Part shown: piece after piece, positions 22,258-34,083 of the stretch | Layout: every line of letters starts with the position of its first letter | How positions within the stretch are numbered: position 1 is the first letter of the stretch | Source of the DNA: Sisyra terminalis | Taxonomy: Eukaryota > Arthropoda > Insecta > Neuroptera > Sisyridae | Assembly: GCA_958496175.1 (NCBI GenBank) | Contig: OY292275.1 | Coordinates: 33,247,701-33,311,700 of the forward strand | DNA: 64,000 nt | Reading direction: 5' to 3' | Notes under the pieces: generated by a model | Told to the model about the DNA's origin: nothing | The model's database searches: none | The model's input: only the letters and a program-made list of their open reading frames with translations | Translations under genes and position numbers: made by a program

Positions 22258-23904
22258 ATAACTTGCATTTAGAGAAAAAAATTCCAATGTAAGATCGTAA
22301 TTTTTGAAACACTATTAATGACATACAATTATTGTTATAACTACGATGTTATATTGCACAAATTCAAATGTAAACAGTAATTTCAAAATAGAATATTGTA
22401 AAGACTAAAATAATAAAATTCTAGTTTTCGATTATGATATAAGTATCGTAATTTTTAATACTTTTTTCATGTATGATAACTTTTTTTAAAATAATCAAAT
22501 TTTTTCAGAACATATTTTTTCTGAAAGAAATATTTAGTTGCAATGACACCCTTAAAATATTTATCAAATTACGTTTTAATTGAAATTTCATCAGAAAACT
22601 ACCATTGCCTTACAAAAGAATTACTAACCTTATAACAAATCGATTATAGTTAAAAATTATTAGACAAAAAATGAAACTGATTTGTATTTATTTGTGAATC
22701 ATTTACTTTAGTAAACATTTATAACGCAATTAGAACAGAGGCAGTATGTATAAGTTGAAAGAAAATGTAAAACGTTCATTTCCTTTTAAATTTTCTATTT
22801 TTATAAATTACGGACATTTCGCTGAGTTCAAAAGCGATAGACGGCTGTCAAAGTTGTAATATGAGCATCTATCGATTTAAATGGTCTCAAGAGCCTATCT
22901 TATCTTTGCACACAGAAGAAAAATAAGCGAGCGTACATATCATGTCGCAAGTTCATTCATAAATCATGTGGTGGATCTATTTCAGCATTATGGTTTTTCC
23001 CGGTGAAAACTAACTTATTTGGATCAATGATTAATAACAGAATATAACTGTACACGCGGTACAAGAAGTCCTATCGTCCATTTTCATATAACTGCTTCAC
23101 ATCTTTTTCGTGAGCTCTAACAAATTGCTGAATGCGCGACTTATTCATCTTCATTCGGCCATTGAACATATTATATATTATACTTGCTATTCGAAGAACA
23201 AATATTACTTGTATCAGAATATAAATAGGATTTATTAAATTTTTAACGCCCATCATAGTGATTGAAGTGTTGGCTAAAATTATTTTTTCGATTCGCGTGA
23301 AGAAAATAATTGATGAAACTTTTAAAAGACTAATGGAAAATTACCACTTTTCGTAATTTATTTTTCATGTTTCTCTAAATGAAAATTTTAAATTTATATG
23401 AATTATTAAATGACACATTCATTGATAGACATTTTTAATGTACATCTAATTTATATTTCTTTTCATTCCCCCACCTATTTTTCTGTTAGGTTGTTATTGA
23501 ATCGTTGGTGAAAAACGTTATAATAAGTCTTTCTATGTGCAACAAAATTGCTATATCGATATTTTTCTGTATCTAGTAGAAGAGAATGGGGTAGTTGGAA
23601 ACATGTAAGGAAAAGTTAAAACAAATATTTTGGTTATAACTATTTATTTTGTTGGACACTTATCAACTTTTTTGTTATCTTATTTTAAGTAATTACTAAG
23701 AAATATTTAAAAAAAACATATGTGCTGATCGCACGCGATAGACTTGAAACCTTCAAAAATATGAGCTCCAAGATTATGAGACCAATGCAACATTTAAGGA
23801 TTAGGATAATTGTAGGGTTTAGTTATGATAATATTGATGCCAAGTTTAAAACGTAGATTTGTACTATAGAGGAGAGTATATAAAGATATATAAAATAATT
23901 TCTG
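22258..23904. other. non-coding DNA, no recognised gene
   Basis: A minus-strand open stretch ends at 23071 and codes a Lys/Arg/Glu-rich helix-like tail (MNKSRIQQFVRAHEKD) before its stop. It could be a terminal exon, but no convincing in-frame acceptor or polyadenylation signal was found. Confidence 0.35.
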
Positions 23905-24060
23905 TGTACATAAGTCTCTCTCAACGCTTCCATCGCAGGCGTTGTTATATTTTGTTTAGTTTACTACAAATGTGTGCCTTCGTAGACGGCGCTGCGCGCT
24001 GGCAGTTACTTCTGGAGCAGTTTTTTTGTTTACTGTACAGCATGTAAAATGCGCTATCCA
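23905..24060 (+). repeat. dispersed repeat shared with 50475-50590, copy 1
   Basis: Landmarks are AAGTCTCTCTCAACGC, ACAAATGTGTGCC, TAGACGGCGCTG, CGCTGGCAGTTACTTCT and TTTACTGTACAG. The same order occurs on the minus strand at 50475-50590. It is GC-richer than its surroundings. No family recognised. Confidence 0.6.
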
Positions 24061-24358
24061 CTATAAACAGATCAGTGTAAACCATAGAAACACTGTATAA
24101 TGTTTTTATTTCATTCTCTCGTACGTTAAATTCTATAGATTTATGTACTTGTCTCTTTTACTGTCACTTTTTCATTTCATCAAATTTCAAATCACAACGA
24201 TGCTAAAATTTTCATTTCAAATAAAATCGCCTTCTTTATAAATGTTACTTTCGCTCCCATTACCCCGCATGTAAGGGTCAAAAAATCACCGTATGTGTAA
24301 TGAATGCCATTAAATAATACTCAATACAATTATACTTACTTTATAAAATAAAGCCTGT

Positions 24359-24531
24359 GTTGTCGTCCGATTTCTAATTGTGGCATCTAATAAATAAAAA
24401 GAAACAATATTGTAAGGGAGAGGAATGGGAGCACCGGTAGCTGCCATTATCCGAATGTAAAGTAATATAAAACAAAATATTCCAATCCTGCTATACATGA
24501 TGGGAAATGTACTAAGATGTGGCACCGCCAT
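24359..24531 (-). CDS. possible coding exon with signal-peptide-like start (unrecognised)
   Basis: On the minus strand an open frame begins MAVPHLSTFPIMYSRIGIF, passes a hydrophobic stretch (FCFILLYIRIMAA), then TGAPIPLPYN, and runs to ALFYK directly against a consensus donor AAA|GTAAGT (junction at 24359/24358). The second Met followed by the hydrophobic run resembles a signal peptide. A pyrimidine-rich TTTATTTATTAG inside could instead be an acceptor giving a 47-nt exon. I do not recognise the protein and found no partner exon. Chance is a real alternative. Confidence 0.22.
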
Positions 24532-25224
24532 AAGTTTGCCTAGAATACTAACTCACCGAATTTATATACTTTCATGCTAACGGTTAAAATTAGTACTTAA
24601 AACACACTTATAGCGACGCCACATCTTGACACATTTTCCATCACACATTGCAGGCTTGGAATACCTTCTTAAAGATTACCTTATGCGAATGGTAGCCATT
24701 TTGATAATATGAATCTAATTTAAAAAGAAGCATCGCTAAATAATTTATCTTCCACTTGATTTCCAAGAGTTATGAAATAATAATGTAATTGAAACACAGC
24801 TTAACAGAAAAATAAAAAATGTAGTATGCTTCATTTGTTTGGGAAGTTTAGGAATTTTTATAACGATGTCGCTATGAAAGGAAATTAAGTTGTTTTAATT
24901 ATCGCTAGTAGTACTGAGTAGGTTAACGATGATCACGTGACATTAAAGAATGTTTTCGAATTCGTATGTGTCATTTTCACGCGAATTTTTCATTCCGATT
25001 TGCATAAGTTATAGTGGTCCCCATTATCCACTGGCTCTTATCACCCCACGCTCCCCTATTACTATTCGATGGATTGTATGATGAAAGGTTAACAATCTTG
25101 ATATTTTCTCGCTCTCAGTCTAATAGTTTATAGTTACACAAAAATCAAAGTTATTTTTGTAACAAGTTATGATAAGTGAAATAATATATTATTAATTTAA
25201 TATAATGTATGTAATTTGTTTCAG
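24532..25224. other. non-coding DNA
   Basis: AT-rich with a short GC-rich patch at 25017-25066 (CCCCATTATCCACTGGC, CACCCCACGCTCCCC). This may be an end of a GGGGT-type repeat, since GAATGGGGTAGTTGG occurs in the opposite sense at 23583. Confidence 0.4.
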
Positions 25225-25232
25225 GTAAGCTT
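25205..25232 (+). promoter_or_regulatory. candidate zero-length-exon (recursive) splice site, weak
   Basis: TTTGTTTCAG|GTAAGC places an acceptor directly against a donor at 25224/25225, the hallmark of recursive splice sites in long insect introns. The pyrimidine tract is short. Strand agrees with the exon at 55195. Confidence 0.2.
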
Positions 25233-25587
25233 CTTAAGACTGTCCACATACGAACACATAAAAATCATATTCAAAGGTAATGTAAGTTTTATCAAAAGAA
25301 CATCGTCTTTCTGAAGAATATAAAATATGATATGTACTTAGAGAAGGCAATAAGGTAGTATTAAAGCTAATAAGCTTTTAGAAACGTATTACTTTTATCA
25401 AAATGCTAACATAATTTATCAAACCGACTTCTCAAAAGAAATATTTCATAAATGTGATATAATAATGTATCAATTATCTTTTAAACGAATAGAGTTTGTA
25501 AAAGGAAATAAACTAATTGCATCTTTTGTTTATGCTTTTTTTTTAACTAAACTGAATCATTTGTTAACATAAACTTTGGTATTGTGT

Positions 25588-25627
25588 ATTATTTTTTTTT
25601 GTTATAATTTTTGTAACAGGTAAGGCA
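25588..25627 (+). promoter_or_regulatory. candidate recursive splice site, stronger
   Basis: A T-rich tract (ATTATTTTTTTTTGTTATAA, then TTTTTG) leads to TAACAG|GTAAGG with the junction at 25619/25620. Acceptor and donor abut exactly and both fit consensus. Confidence 0.3.
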
Positions 25628-27357
25628 ATTAATTTTTATATGCGTGAAGTAAAAAATTATTCAGTAAAATTTTTATGGATTATGTTAACATTTCAAAAAT
25701 AATTTTAGTCCTAAAATAAACTTTGACTCACATCTCATCAACTTTGCGTAACTGACAAACATCTCCGGGGATATTAAACACGAAATGGAAAAAAAGATGT
25801 ATGATCTCGACCTAATTATAAATTTCACACTTAGTATTAAATAATAAAAATTTCAAAATGCTCTAAATATACCATTTTCACAATAACTTAACAAAGTTGG
25901 ATGGTTGAAATAATAAAAAATTAATATGTACAATTTATTTTTCCAAATAATTAGGAAATTTTTAAAAGCACTCTAAAGATTAAATAATTCGAGGATAGAA
26001 GATTATTTGCAAACATAATTAAAAAAATAACAACGTAGTAATCATGCGATAAAAGCGAAAAGTGACACTAATTTAGATTTCAAAGGTGTTTGAAGTATTA
26101 CAATGAAAAATTAACTCAAGGTGTCTTTGATAAATTATTTATTTTGAAAATTGCTTCAAACACATTTTAAATGGACGATTTTTTTTCAAATTTTAATTAA
26201 AAATTAAATGAGCTTTTTGAATTTCGAGTAGAAAAGATTTTTATATTTCTTTCTTTGTTACATTCCTTTATAAATGTAAGTACCAACATTTGAATGTTGA
26301 TAATTTAGTTGATAGTAAGTAACAAGTATAGGATTGTGTTCATTTGCAATTGTTTCGTTTTTAAATTGTTTGATAAGCTTATTGTTAATTTCAAAACAAT
26401 TGCAGCTTTAAGTGAAGATACTTATATGCTATATTCTCCTACGTAATGCAACGATTGGCAATATGAACACAAAGTTTAAATTTTCAGGTAGTAATATTTA
26501 GTTATTTTACCTTAGTAGTAGTAGTTTAAAATAAATTATTAAAATTCAGTAAAATGAAGCAAATTTTAAGAATAAAGAATTGACTAAAATTAAAATTGAA
26601 TACAACCATTCTCAGATTTCTATTCACTTCTGGCGATCAATAGATGCATTTCCAAATTGCCAGAAAAGAAGATTTTCAATAACTTATTCTCGAGTCATGT
26701 TAAAATATGGTTGATGATTCTATGAAATATTATAGTCTTATATTTTACAAAAAATAAAAATATATCATTGTCTTTTGAACAAAAACGCTACCGCATTTTT
26801 GGATGGAGTCCTAGATCAAGTGAAATGTTGACTGTAGTTAGCACTAAAGCTCAAGCTTTGTGGAAAAAGTCATTATAAATCTCTACAAATATTTAAAATG
26901 TTATGGCCTCTTTATATATTATAATATTCGTTTTATACCTATGTCTTCGTGAGCAAAGAAGCTGAACTTGCTGAAAGAGTAATTTGTGCTCAGGAGGCAT
27001 TTCTTATGAGACGATTAAATGAAAAGAATATGTAGAAAAAATTAACCCAAAAGTGTTACCTAAAAGAACAATACTTACTTTTTAAATTTTGTGAAAGAAG
27101 TGTTGGTAGATTAAAGAAAAGATGCGTACCATGTCTTAAGCAAAATACGTTAAATCTAAATGAAAAAAATAATTTAATATGTGGGGTATCATTGGATACG
27201 TCTTGGATACATCTCTGAAAGTCAATAAAAAGGGACTCCAAAATTATTTTTATTTATGACAACAACTGTGAAATTAACTATTCTTAACAAGTAAAATAAT
27301 CATTTTTTTTTGGAAAATGCAGTGTATTTAGCAGGATCAATTGCAATTATTTCCATA
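25628..27357. other. non-coding DNA with short coding-like fragments
   Basis: Around 26940-27034 the plus strand reads SKEAELAERVICAQEAFLM and on to a stop, which has ordinary protein composition. Nothing before or after it can be joined to it and no family is recognised. The rest is AT-rich. Confidence 0.35.
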
Positions 27358-27630
27358 CTAGTAACGTTCCGTGATATATTCACAGTTCAACTCTGATGTA
27401 ACTGGCAAATGATAAAAATTGGCAAATGATAAAAATTGGCAATTGACCGAAATCAAAATGACAGTTGAAACCATAACAACAATCAGTTAGTTCAAATTTA
27501 AGACAATGATTGTATTTCTTTCACATATGTGTTTACAATCGTTGTTCTCTGTCTTTGTCGTCATATGTATATACATTTGCTTATTGGTGTCATGGTTTCA
27601 TAGAAAAGTATTCACGTTTTTGTTCTCATA
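27358..27630 (+). mobile_element. third copy of the CTAGTAGC foldback MITE family
   Basis: It begins CTAGTAACGTTCCGTGATAT after a TA at 27356-27357. It continues with a duplicated GGCAAATGATAAAAATT unit, AATGACAGTTGAAAC, CAATCAGTTAGTTCAAATTT and CACATATGTGTTTA, matching the left arm at 3725-4148. The right arm is mostly lost, with only a GTATTCACG-like trace near 27610. Confidence 0.6.
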
Positions 27631-27828
27631 CATAGATTACTGTCGCTTTAAATGGTGTCGTGCAAAGTAAAATTGATTCATTGTACGATTAGAAGTCTAT
27701 AAACATTAAGAACTATTTTCATTTTGTAACTTTATTTTAATTTTGTATCCCTATCTTAAAAAACAGCTATTTAGATTATACTTTTATTTAAGTCGTCGAA
27801 TAAAGACCAATAGCTTACGAATTTGGAG

Positions 27829-28002
27829 AGGGGTAGTTAGAATTTTGGCAACGTTGCATTTTCTACTTTGTTTTTAATTTGTTATTTTATAAAAATAAAA
27901 ATATACCATATTAGAACTGTATTAACATAAAAATCGCGAATAAAATAACAAACAATGAACAAACTTGAAAATACAACGTTGCCAGATATTGACTGACCTA
28001 AA
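27829..28002. mobile_element. mariner-type MITE, TGGCAACGTTG family, copy 1
   Basis: The ends are inverted: left GGGTAGTTAGAATTTTGGCA then ACGTTG; right, on the reverse strand, TTAGGTCAGTCAATATCTGG then CAACGTTG. The middle, ACTTTGTTTTTAATT and AAAATCGCGAATAAAAT, matches the copy at 45808-46227. The TTAGGT start is like that of the mariner at 11428, suggesting mariner-driven mobility. About 174 bp, non-coding. Confidence 0.7.
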
Positions 28003-31000
28003 CGGGACTTGAACCATTACTTTTTCACAAGAAATTCTTAACTTGTTCTTTTTAATATTTAGATTTTATTAATATTTATTGATTGTTTATTCAATTTTTC
28101 TGTAAACAATTTACACTGAAAAAATTTGTTTCCTCCCGGAAAAAAATCTGCCATCGATTATGTGTATTGCAACAATATTTTTGTAGCTCTTGAATTATTT
28201 TTTTAGCATTAATGTACTAGTCTTAACATAGTTTAATGGCTTAAAGAATGGAAAAAATGTATAAAAGTAGAAAAGAGCATTTTTTGAATAAAAATATTTC
28301 AAATACACTTCTTCATACTACGATAGATTTAATTGAATTATTGCAGTTTTCAATAATTCATTTGGAGTTTTATCGATGTATTACCACATTGAAGGACCGC
28401 ACACCACCTAAACACTTTCGAATTCATATTTAATGGCATAAAATGACACAATTATTCTATGAGCACTTAGTGTATGTATGTTTGGAATACAGCCGTGACG
28501 TCACACGCGACGCCTTGACACTTCCAAGCGTTTTGGCGTAAATTTCAAATTTGAAAACTAAAATGACAATTTTTCCTTTTAAACCTGTAGTTTTTGCAAG
28601 AAAATGTTATTTTTCGTAAATACCTAATATTTATTTTCGAACATTATAAAAAAATCTATAGATATTGTTAATTAAAATTAAATTTTGTGGATTATTATTT
28701 TTTTCTTTTTCGATTTCATTTAACGAAAACAATTGTGTAGAGTAAAAAAAAAGTTATACGTGTTTTGTGCTTTAGCGAAGAATTTTATTTTCTATATACC
28801 AGTATATATACAGAATGTGGGTAGTGTAATGTGTTTAGTTAAGCTCGACTAAATCAAGTGACTGCAAATGATCGCTATTAACAGTGAGTATTAACGCAAG
28901 TAGAATAAAAGATATATAAACTTGAAAACTATCTTAACTCTATTATATTTAAATTGTAAGCACATGCTTATTTATATCCGAAATTATAATAAAGTTTTTC
29001 AACAAAGTTAACTTTTTATTACATGTTTTCCAACTTTTGTTTTAGTAGGTTACCGTTTCTGCTTATTGCTGTTGTACTGTGTTGTGTTAAATATAAAATA
29101 ACCAAGATGCTTTCCTCGCTGCTGTTACATTTGTTTATATTGCCCGGGAAATCAGAATAACTTTTCTCACTAACTTGTGATTTCATTCTATTTCAAGTTT
29201 GTCCGAATGGAAAGAAAAAAAAAATAAATTTATTTTTCGTATTTCTTGGAATTATACAAAAATTACGTTTATGTGTGTTGTTATCATTTTTATTATTATG
29301 TCCCCATTCGTAAGTGTGTTTTTAAACAATCAGCCAGTTGATATAAAAATTTACATTTGTGAAATTGTAATTTGTACTCGTACATTTTTTGAAATGTGAT
29401 TTATAATTGTATAAAAAAACTTTTGAGAAAAGATATCGTATTTTTAAATGAAATTTACTATTTTTTTTCTTTGCTTCTTTATTTAAATGAGAAGAAACTT
29501 CATTTGTGCGACGGTTTTCATATTAAAAAGTTAAGAAAGTGAATTATGATGTTTTACGTGAGATTACATTAATTTATATGTGCTCTCCCGTTGTTGTGCA
29601 CCTATGGGGTGTGAAAGTTCTTTTATCCTTTTATTGAATGAAAATCACATTTCAACGTACTTCGAAAAGCACAAGTAATTATGTATGATTATAAACACAG
29701 TATATGAAAATAATTTACACATACAAGTACGGAATAGAAAATAGTTTGTAATCAAGTGAGCATGTTTAGTGGTAAAACCCAAAATACTATAATCATATTC
29801 TAAAGCAGCACAATGATACATATCAAATATGGTGAACGCTTGTCCTGTGTCAAGAACCCAAATATATATATTATGATGAGTTCAATGTTTCGCATTGAAT
29901 ATGTTTCTCATATGGATATATGCATGTGTGTAAAGAAATAGCGTTATAGTTTCATAACAGAATGTACAGATTGTACCAGGCTAAACATTGACACAAGAGA
30001 AAAGCTTGGAAGCGGCACACAGAATTGAAAGCTCGTGGTGAGATTTGAATACAGCCTCGTGCGATTAACTTAATGTTGTGTGACAAACTTTGAGCTGTTG
30101 AAAGACTTGATTATTTTGTTGGTTTTATTCTTGGCAAACACTCGTGTGGTTTGTTGATGAAATGAGCATTGTGAGAAAATTCTATGCAAATGTTTTGTCA
30201 CATTCATCTCAAAACTATTATTTTACACCACAGATTTTTCCCGATTCCATTCAATCACTTTCACACCATTAAATTACGTAACATCAAAACCAAAAATGGC
30301 GTTGTGACTTTTTTCTCAAACCGGTTCTAATAAAGAAAATACCTCGGATATTTAATTCGACTCTTACATCTACACTAATATATTTTACGTCTCTCTGTAC
30401 ATTTTAATTTTGAATCCAATTTTAGGGTAAATATTTGCTTCAAGAGATTCTTATTACTTACCGGCATTTTTGTGAATTAAATTTAGTGGCTCTTATCAAC
30501 AGAGAAAGAATGACAATTTAAAGAGGGGGAATGGTTTAGAGTGTTAAATATACGGTAAGTCATAATGATAAAAGAGAATTAAAATGCTTTTCAAGAGCAA
30601 AAGGCAGACGCCAAATCGTGTATGGTGAATTCGAGACTATCCAATATGGTTTAATTATATAGTTGAAACTCAGATATCTTAATAATAAGTGTATAGATAC
30701 ACAATGGTTATATTTGATTATGAAGGAACTGGGTTTCGTACAATTGTACAGATTTCAATTTCGTGGTAGTGTTGTACATTGCAGGAGGGTAATAGATTTG
30801 TGTAAAAGGTTTTGGGAATCGAGACAGTGAGATGGGATTCCTACTAATATTCAAAATATACACCCTTAACTTCTGTTATTTTGTCGCGAGTATTTTGGTA
30901 ACTTTTTACTGTTTTAAGTCACAATTAAGACCTACTTTATTGAACTTGACGATATTTTTTATTTATGTATAGATGATGATTGATTTACGGATTATTTGGT

Positions 31001-31140
31001 TCACGGTAGTTATACATACCGTAGGAATACGTAATAGAGCATAATCTTTTTAGATATTTATAAATATTTTTTGAAAATGAATTGATCATTACATACAACT
31101 ACTTTATTCTAAGCGACAGTTTATTAAATGTGTCTTTAAT
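28003..31140. other. non-coding DNA, no recognised gene
   Basis: A CpG-containing patch at 28489-28540 (GCCGTGACGTCACACGCGAC, AAGCGTTTTGGCG) stands out but has no partner in the window. ATG at 29107 in a good context opens a 17-codon frame reading MLSSLLLHLFILPGKSE; it is too short to support. The remainder is AT-rich. Confidence 0.45.
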
Positions 31141-31284
31141 GTGTCGAAAAAATAGTGTTTTTATTTATGGTTATGTTTTTCGTAAAAGAAATAAGAAAAT
31201 TTAAAAGGAAAATATAATCAACACCTACGTTACGTAGACGAAGTCGCAGGCATCAGCTAATATTATATATATATATATATATAT
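31141..31284 (-). repeat. LINE 3'-end-like repeat (RTE-like), copy 2, with (TA)n
   Basis: On the minus strand it reads TTAGCTGATGCCTGCGACTT, CGTCTACGTAACGTAGGTG, then TTATTTCTTTTACGAAAAAC, paralleling 14800-14960. A (TA)n run at 31265-31284 abuts it. Better preserved than copy 1. Confidence 0.6.
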
Positions 31285-32669
31285 GAAAATAATTAAAAGA
31301 ACGAACAATGTAAAGAGTGTGTACAAATTAAAGCACACAGCTTTTCATACTTTTTTGTAATAAAAACTTCAAGAGAAGTAATTACAACAAATACTTTGGA
31401 TGTAATTCTTAAGACTTCCAAAATTATTAAAGATAATAAAAGTTATATTAAAACTAAACGCGCACATAAGTAAAGTCACAAATTTCAAAGTTCTTTCACT
31501 TGAGAAAGTTTCCTTCAGTCGATTTTTCCCGTTCTGTACTTTATAGTGTTGTGGAGGGGCGAAATTTTTTGAAAAGATTTTATATTTCAAAGAAACTTTG
31601 TCTTATTGAAAAGAATAAATTTCATAAATTATATGAGAAATAATTCTGTTATAAAACATTAAACATTTTATTTGTGTTATTTAAGCTTTGATTTTTGTTG
31701 TAAGCGTTTATGTATATAAAACAAGCATGTTGAGCATACTTATTATTTAACGATGAAAGTATGCAAAAGTTTTCCTCAATGAATTTAAAATGTAAGAGGA
31801 TTTCATAATTTGTATAAGTTTGTTGAGGAAAAAATAAGAGGTGGAAACGATAACGAATGAAATTGATGCTGTATTTTCGTTATTAAATTCGAGTTGTTTA
31901 AGTCGCTTACAGGAATACTTGTTAAGTTTTCTGACTGAACTAAGTAGGATATCCGGTTGGTTAGAATGTGTGGTTGAAAGTCGTGCCTCAGTCGTTTCTC
32001 GTACGATTTTCGACAGGCATGTTCTTTAATCAACCACAGCAGAAATCAGAATTTAACATTAATTGACACCGTCACATTTCACGAACATCCTGTTTTCAAC
32101 AGTTTTATTTCTGTCAATACCAGCAACGTGTTTTCACGGATGAAAACTATTTAATTGTCATGTTATCAACTTCGTAGGTAGCTACGATATGTTGTTCGCT
32201 ACGAGCATTATTTTTAGATTTTTCTATTTTATCGCCAAACGTTTATGTGCCATTGGAAAACTATTGCATATGATTTATTTTGGTTTTTTTTGTTATATTT
32301 TTCATACAAAAGTAGTTCACACGATAGAAAGTTTGTGACTGTCATGCAATCGATTAGAAATTATAATTTTTTTGCGCATTAAGAAAAATACTTTAGCTGT
32401 GTACTAAGGCTGTGTATTATAAAGGCTATTTCAAATTGCGCAGTTATTTTAAAGAATAAATAAGACATAATTTCCATTAATTTTCAAAACTTCTTTTTGA
32501 AGTTATACTTCTTTACTGGCGTTTTGAAAGAAATATTTAATGAGAGTAAATTGTTAAAAAAATTACGCTTTAAAGTTTCAGTATGAAGTTGCTCGCAAAT
32601 GCTTAGCGAGAAAGAACGGTTCAAGCGCGCGAAATATGTTTTTCGTTTACCGAGGGACTCGAAGGGAGA

Positions 32670-32706
<37 letters not shown>

Positions 32707-32818
32707 TATAATTTCAATAATATAAATTATATAATATAATTATAATATAATATATAATTTCAATAAATTTCGTAAAAAAATAATTTTTCTGAACTAAAAA
32801 TCGGAACACATTTTTCTA
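31285..32818. other. non-coding DNA
   Basis: Opposed open frames occupy 31803-32033 on both strands, but neither has domain or splice support. The remainder is AT-rich up to the dinucleotide repeat. Confidence 0.45.
32672..32702. repeat. (TA)n microsatellite
   Basis: About 15 uninterrupted AT/TA dinucleotides, likely length-polymorphic. Confidence 0.95.
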
Positions 32819-32919
32819 TGGGGTGCGGAGACCTATTTTAAAATTCAAAAGGATGCTACCCACTTAAATAGTTTATAAACACTGCAATAAAGTTATTGTT
32901 TCTTTGGAAAAATAAGGTG

Positions 32920-33960
32920 TAGTGCAACTCTGTTGAAACTAAATATCCTCTAGATCAATTATTTTAGACCACAAAATTCGGTTAACATCCAACGATATCG
33001 ATCACTATCGACAGTTACAGCCTCTCCAGCAGCATTTTTCAAGAAGTAAAATTCAATTAGATCATTTAATCCAGTGGTGTAACTAGATTTTTTAGGCCCA
33101 TATGCAAATTCAAACTACCCCTATTAAAATATGTTTAAAAGATTTTTCATTTAGATTTTTCAGGGACAAATGTATCAATTAGTCTTCGTATTTAATTAAG
33201 TAGCTTTTTTATCCTCAGACCTCACTAGCAATAATTTGATCTTTTATTCCTTCTGCAGAATGATCTTCCGTTGACAAAAGTCGCAAATAGGTTTCTTTTA
33301 TTTCAAAACCCCGGCGATATATAAGTGGATTAAAAGGGGTTTTCTACAGCTGGGGGCTCGAAAGCGTTGCTTCCTCGTCGTTAAGCCACTGACCTAGCTA
33401 TAATGCACACCAAACAGTGATTCGTTTAGGATGCATAGGTTTCTTATGAATAACTACTGGATTTCCCTCATTCCTGAGACGGCAATCACATGTACTAACA
33501 TAGTGACAAAATTTAAAATGTATCTTATTGGAAAACATGGATTTTGAGAAAAATCAACTGGTTGTTGATTGAAGAAATTGACAAATGAACATCGTTCCAA
33601 ATGATATAATGGCTTTATTTCTCGTGTTGTTTGACCATGTTGTAAAACCTCAAATGTCTTCAGAGCTATATCCTCTAGTTAAATATATTGACACCATTTT
33701 GTTGATACAGTAAGTCTAACTTGCTGTGAACGTCGTCTAATGGACACTTTAGAATCTTCAGCAACACTTTCATGCAACAAATTTTTTTTTCTTGTGACCA
33801 TTACGAGGGTATTTATCAGGTTTTTGATCTTGCACCTAATCCGTCTCTTGAATTTTTTTAATGATTCAACCAATAGTGCTTTCAGACGGACGATTATGTA
33901 AACTATAAAATTCACACATTTTTCTTAAAACACGTATCACAGAGCGCTAACGAGCGCTGT
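32920..33960 (-). pseudogene. broken IS630/Tc1-like transposase
   Basis: In order on the minus strand: HESVAEDSKVSIRRRSQQV (33705-33770, a helix-turn-helix region of the VSxRRxSQQL type), IKPLYHLERCSFVNF (about 33580-33620), then a frame containing NPVVIHKKPMHPKRITVWCA (about 33412-33470). That last motif is distinctive of an insect transposase group whose members read VIHEKPLHPxRVTVWCA. After the inserted MITE the frame resumes as NAAGEAVTVDSDRYRWMLTE (about 32975-33040). Stops, frameshifts and missing C-terminal catalytic residues make it inactive. Subfamily name left open. Confidence 0.8.
33072..33391 (+). mobile_element. hAT-like MITE inserted in the transposase pseudogene
   Basis: The ends CAGTGGTGTAAC (left) and the complement of CAGTGGCTTAAC (right) bracket 320 bp that splits a transposase reading frame between its VWCA and NAAGEAV motifs. 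The left end matches the fragment at 14188. The flanking 8-mers ATTTAATC and ACCTAGCT differ at five positions, all by transitions, so they could be a decayed duplication, though that is weak. Confidence 0.65.
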
Positions 33961-34083
33961 ATGAAACCAATTTTATAAATTTAATACATCACACTTCTTA
34001 AATGTAAAAATATCCAGACGAAGTCAGTACGCTATCTATATTTTATTTACTCTTAAAAAAATCGCGTTATTTGAAACACCCGT

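Larger units (their letters stand above)
32819..34083 (-). mobile_element. degenerate IS630/Tc1/mariner-superfamily transposon
   Basis: The right end, on the minus strand, reads ACGGGTGTTTCAAATAACGC. The left end reads TGGGGTGCGGAGACCTATTT. Both have TA outside (32817-32818 and 34084-34085), then two bases, then GGGTG. Between them lies a dead minus-strand transposase. Total 1265 bp includes a 320-bp later insertion (33072-33391), leaving about 945 bp, shorter than a full element of this group. Confidence 0.75.

Noticed and set aside
23071..23256. Minus-strand frame ending in a charged helix-like tail
   Set aside because: Considered as a partner exon for 24359-24531, but no acceptor in phase 0 with a pyrimidine tract was found.
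29107..29160. 17-codon ATG frame reading like a signal peptide
   Set aside because: It stops at once and has no usable donor in phase, so it cannot be a leader exon.
32672..32702. (TA)n run as a regulatory or origin element
   Set aside because: A plain microsatellite explains it.
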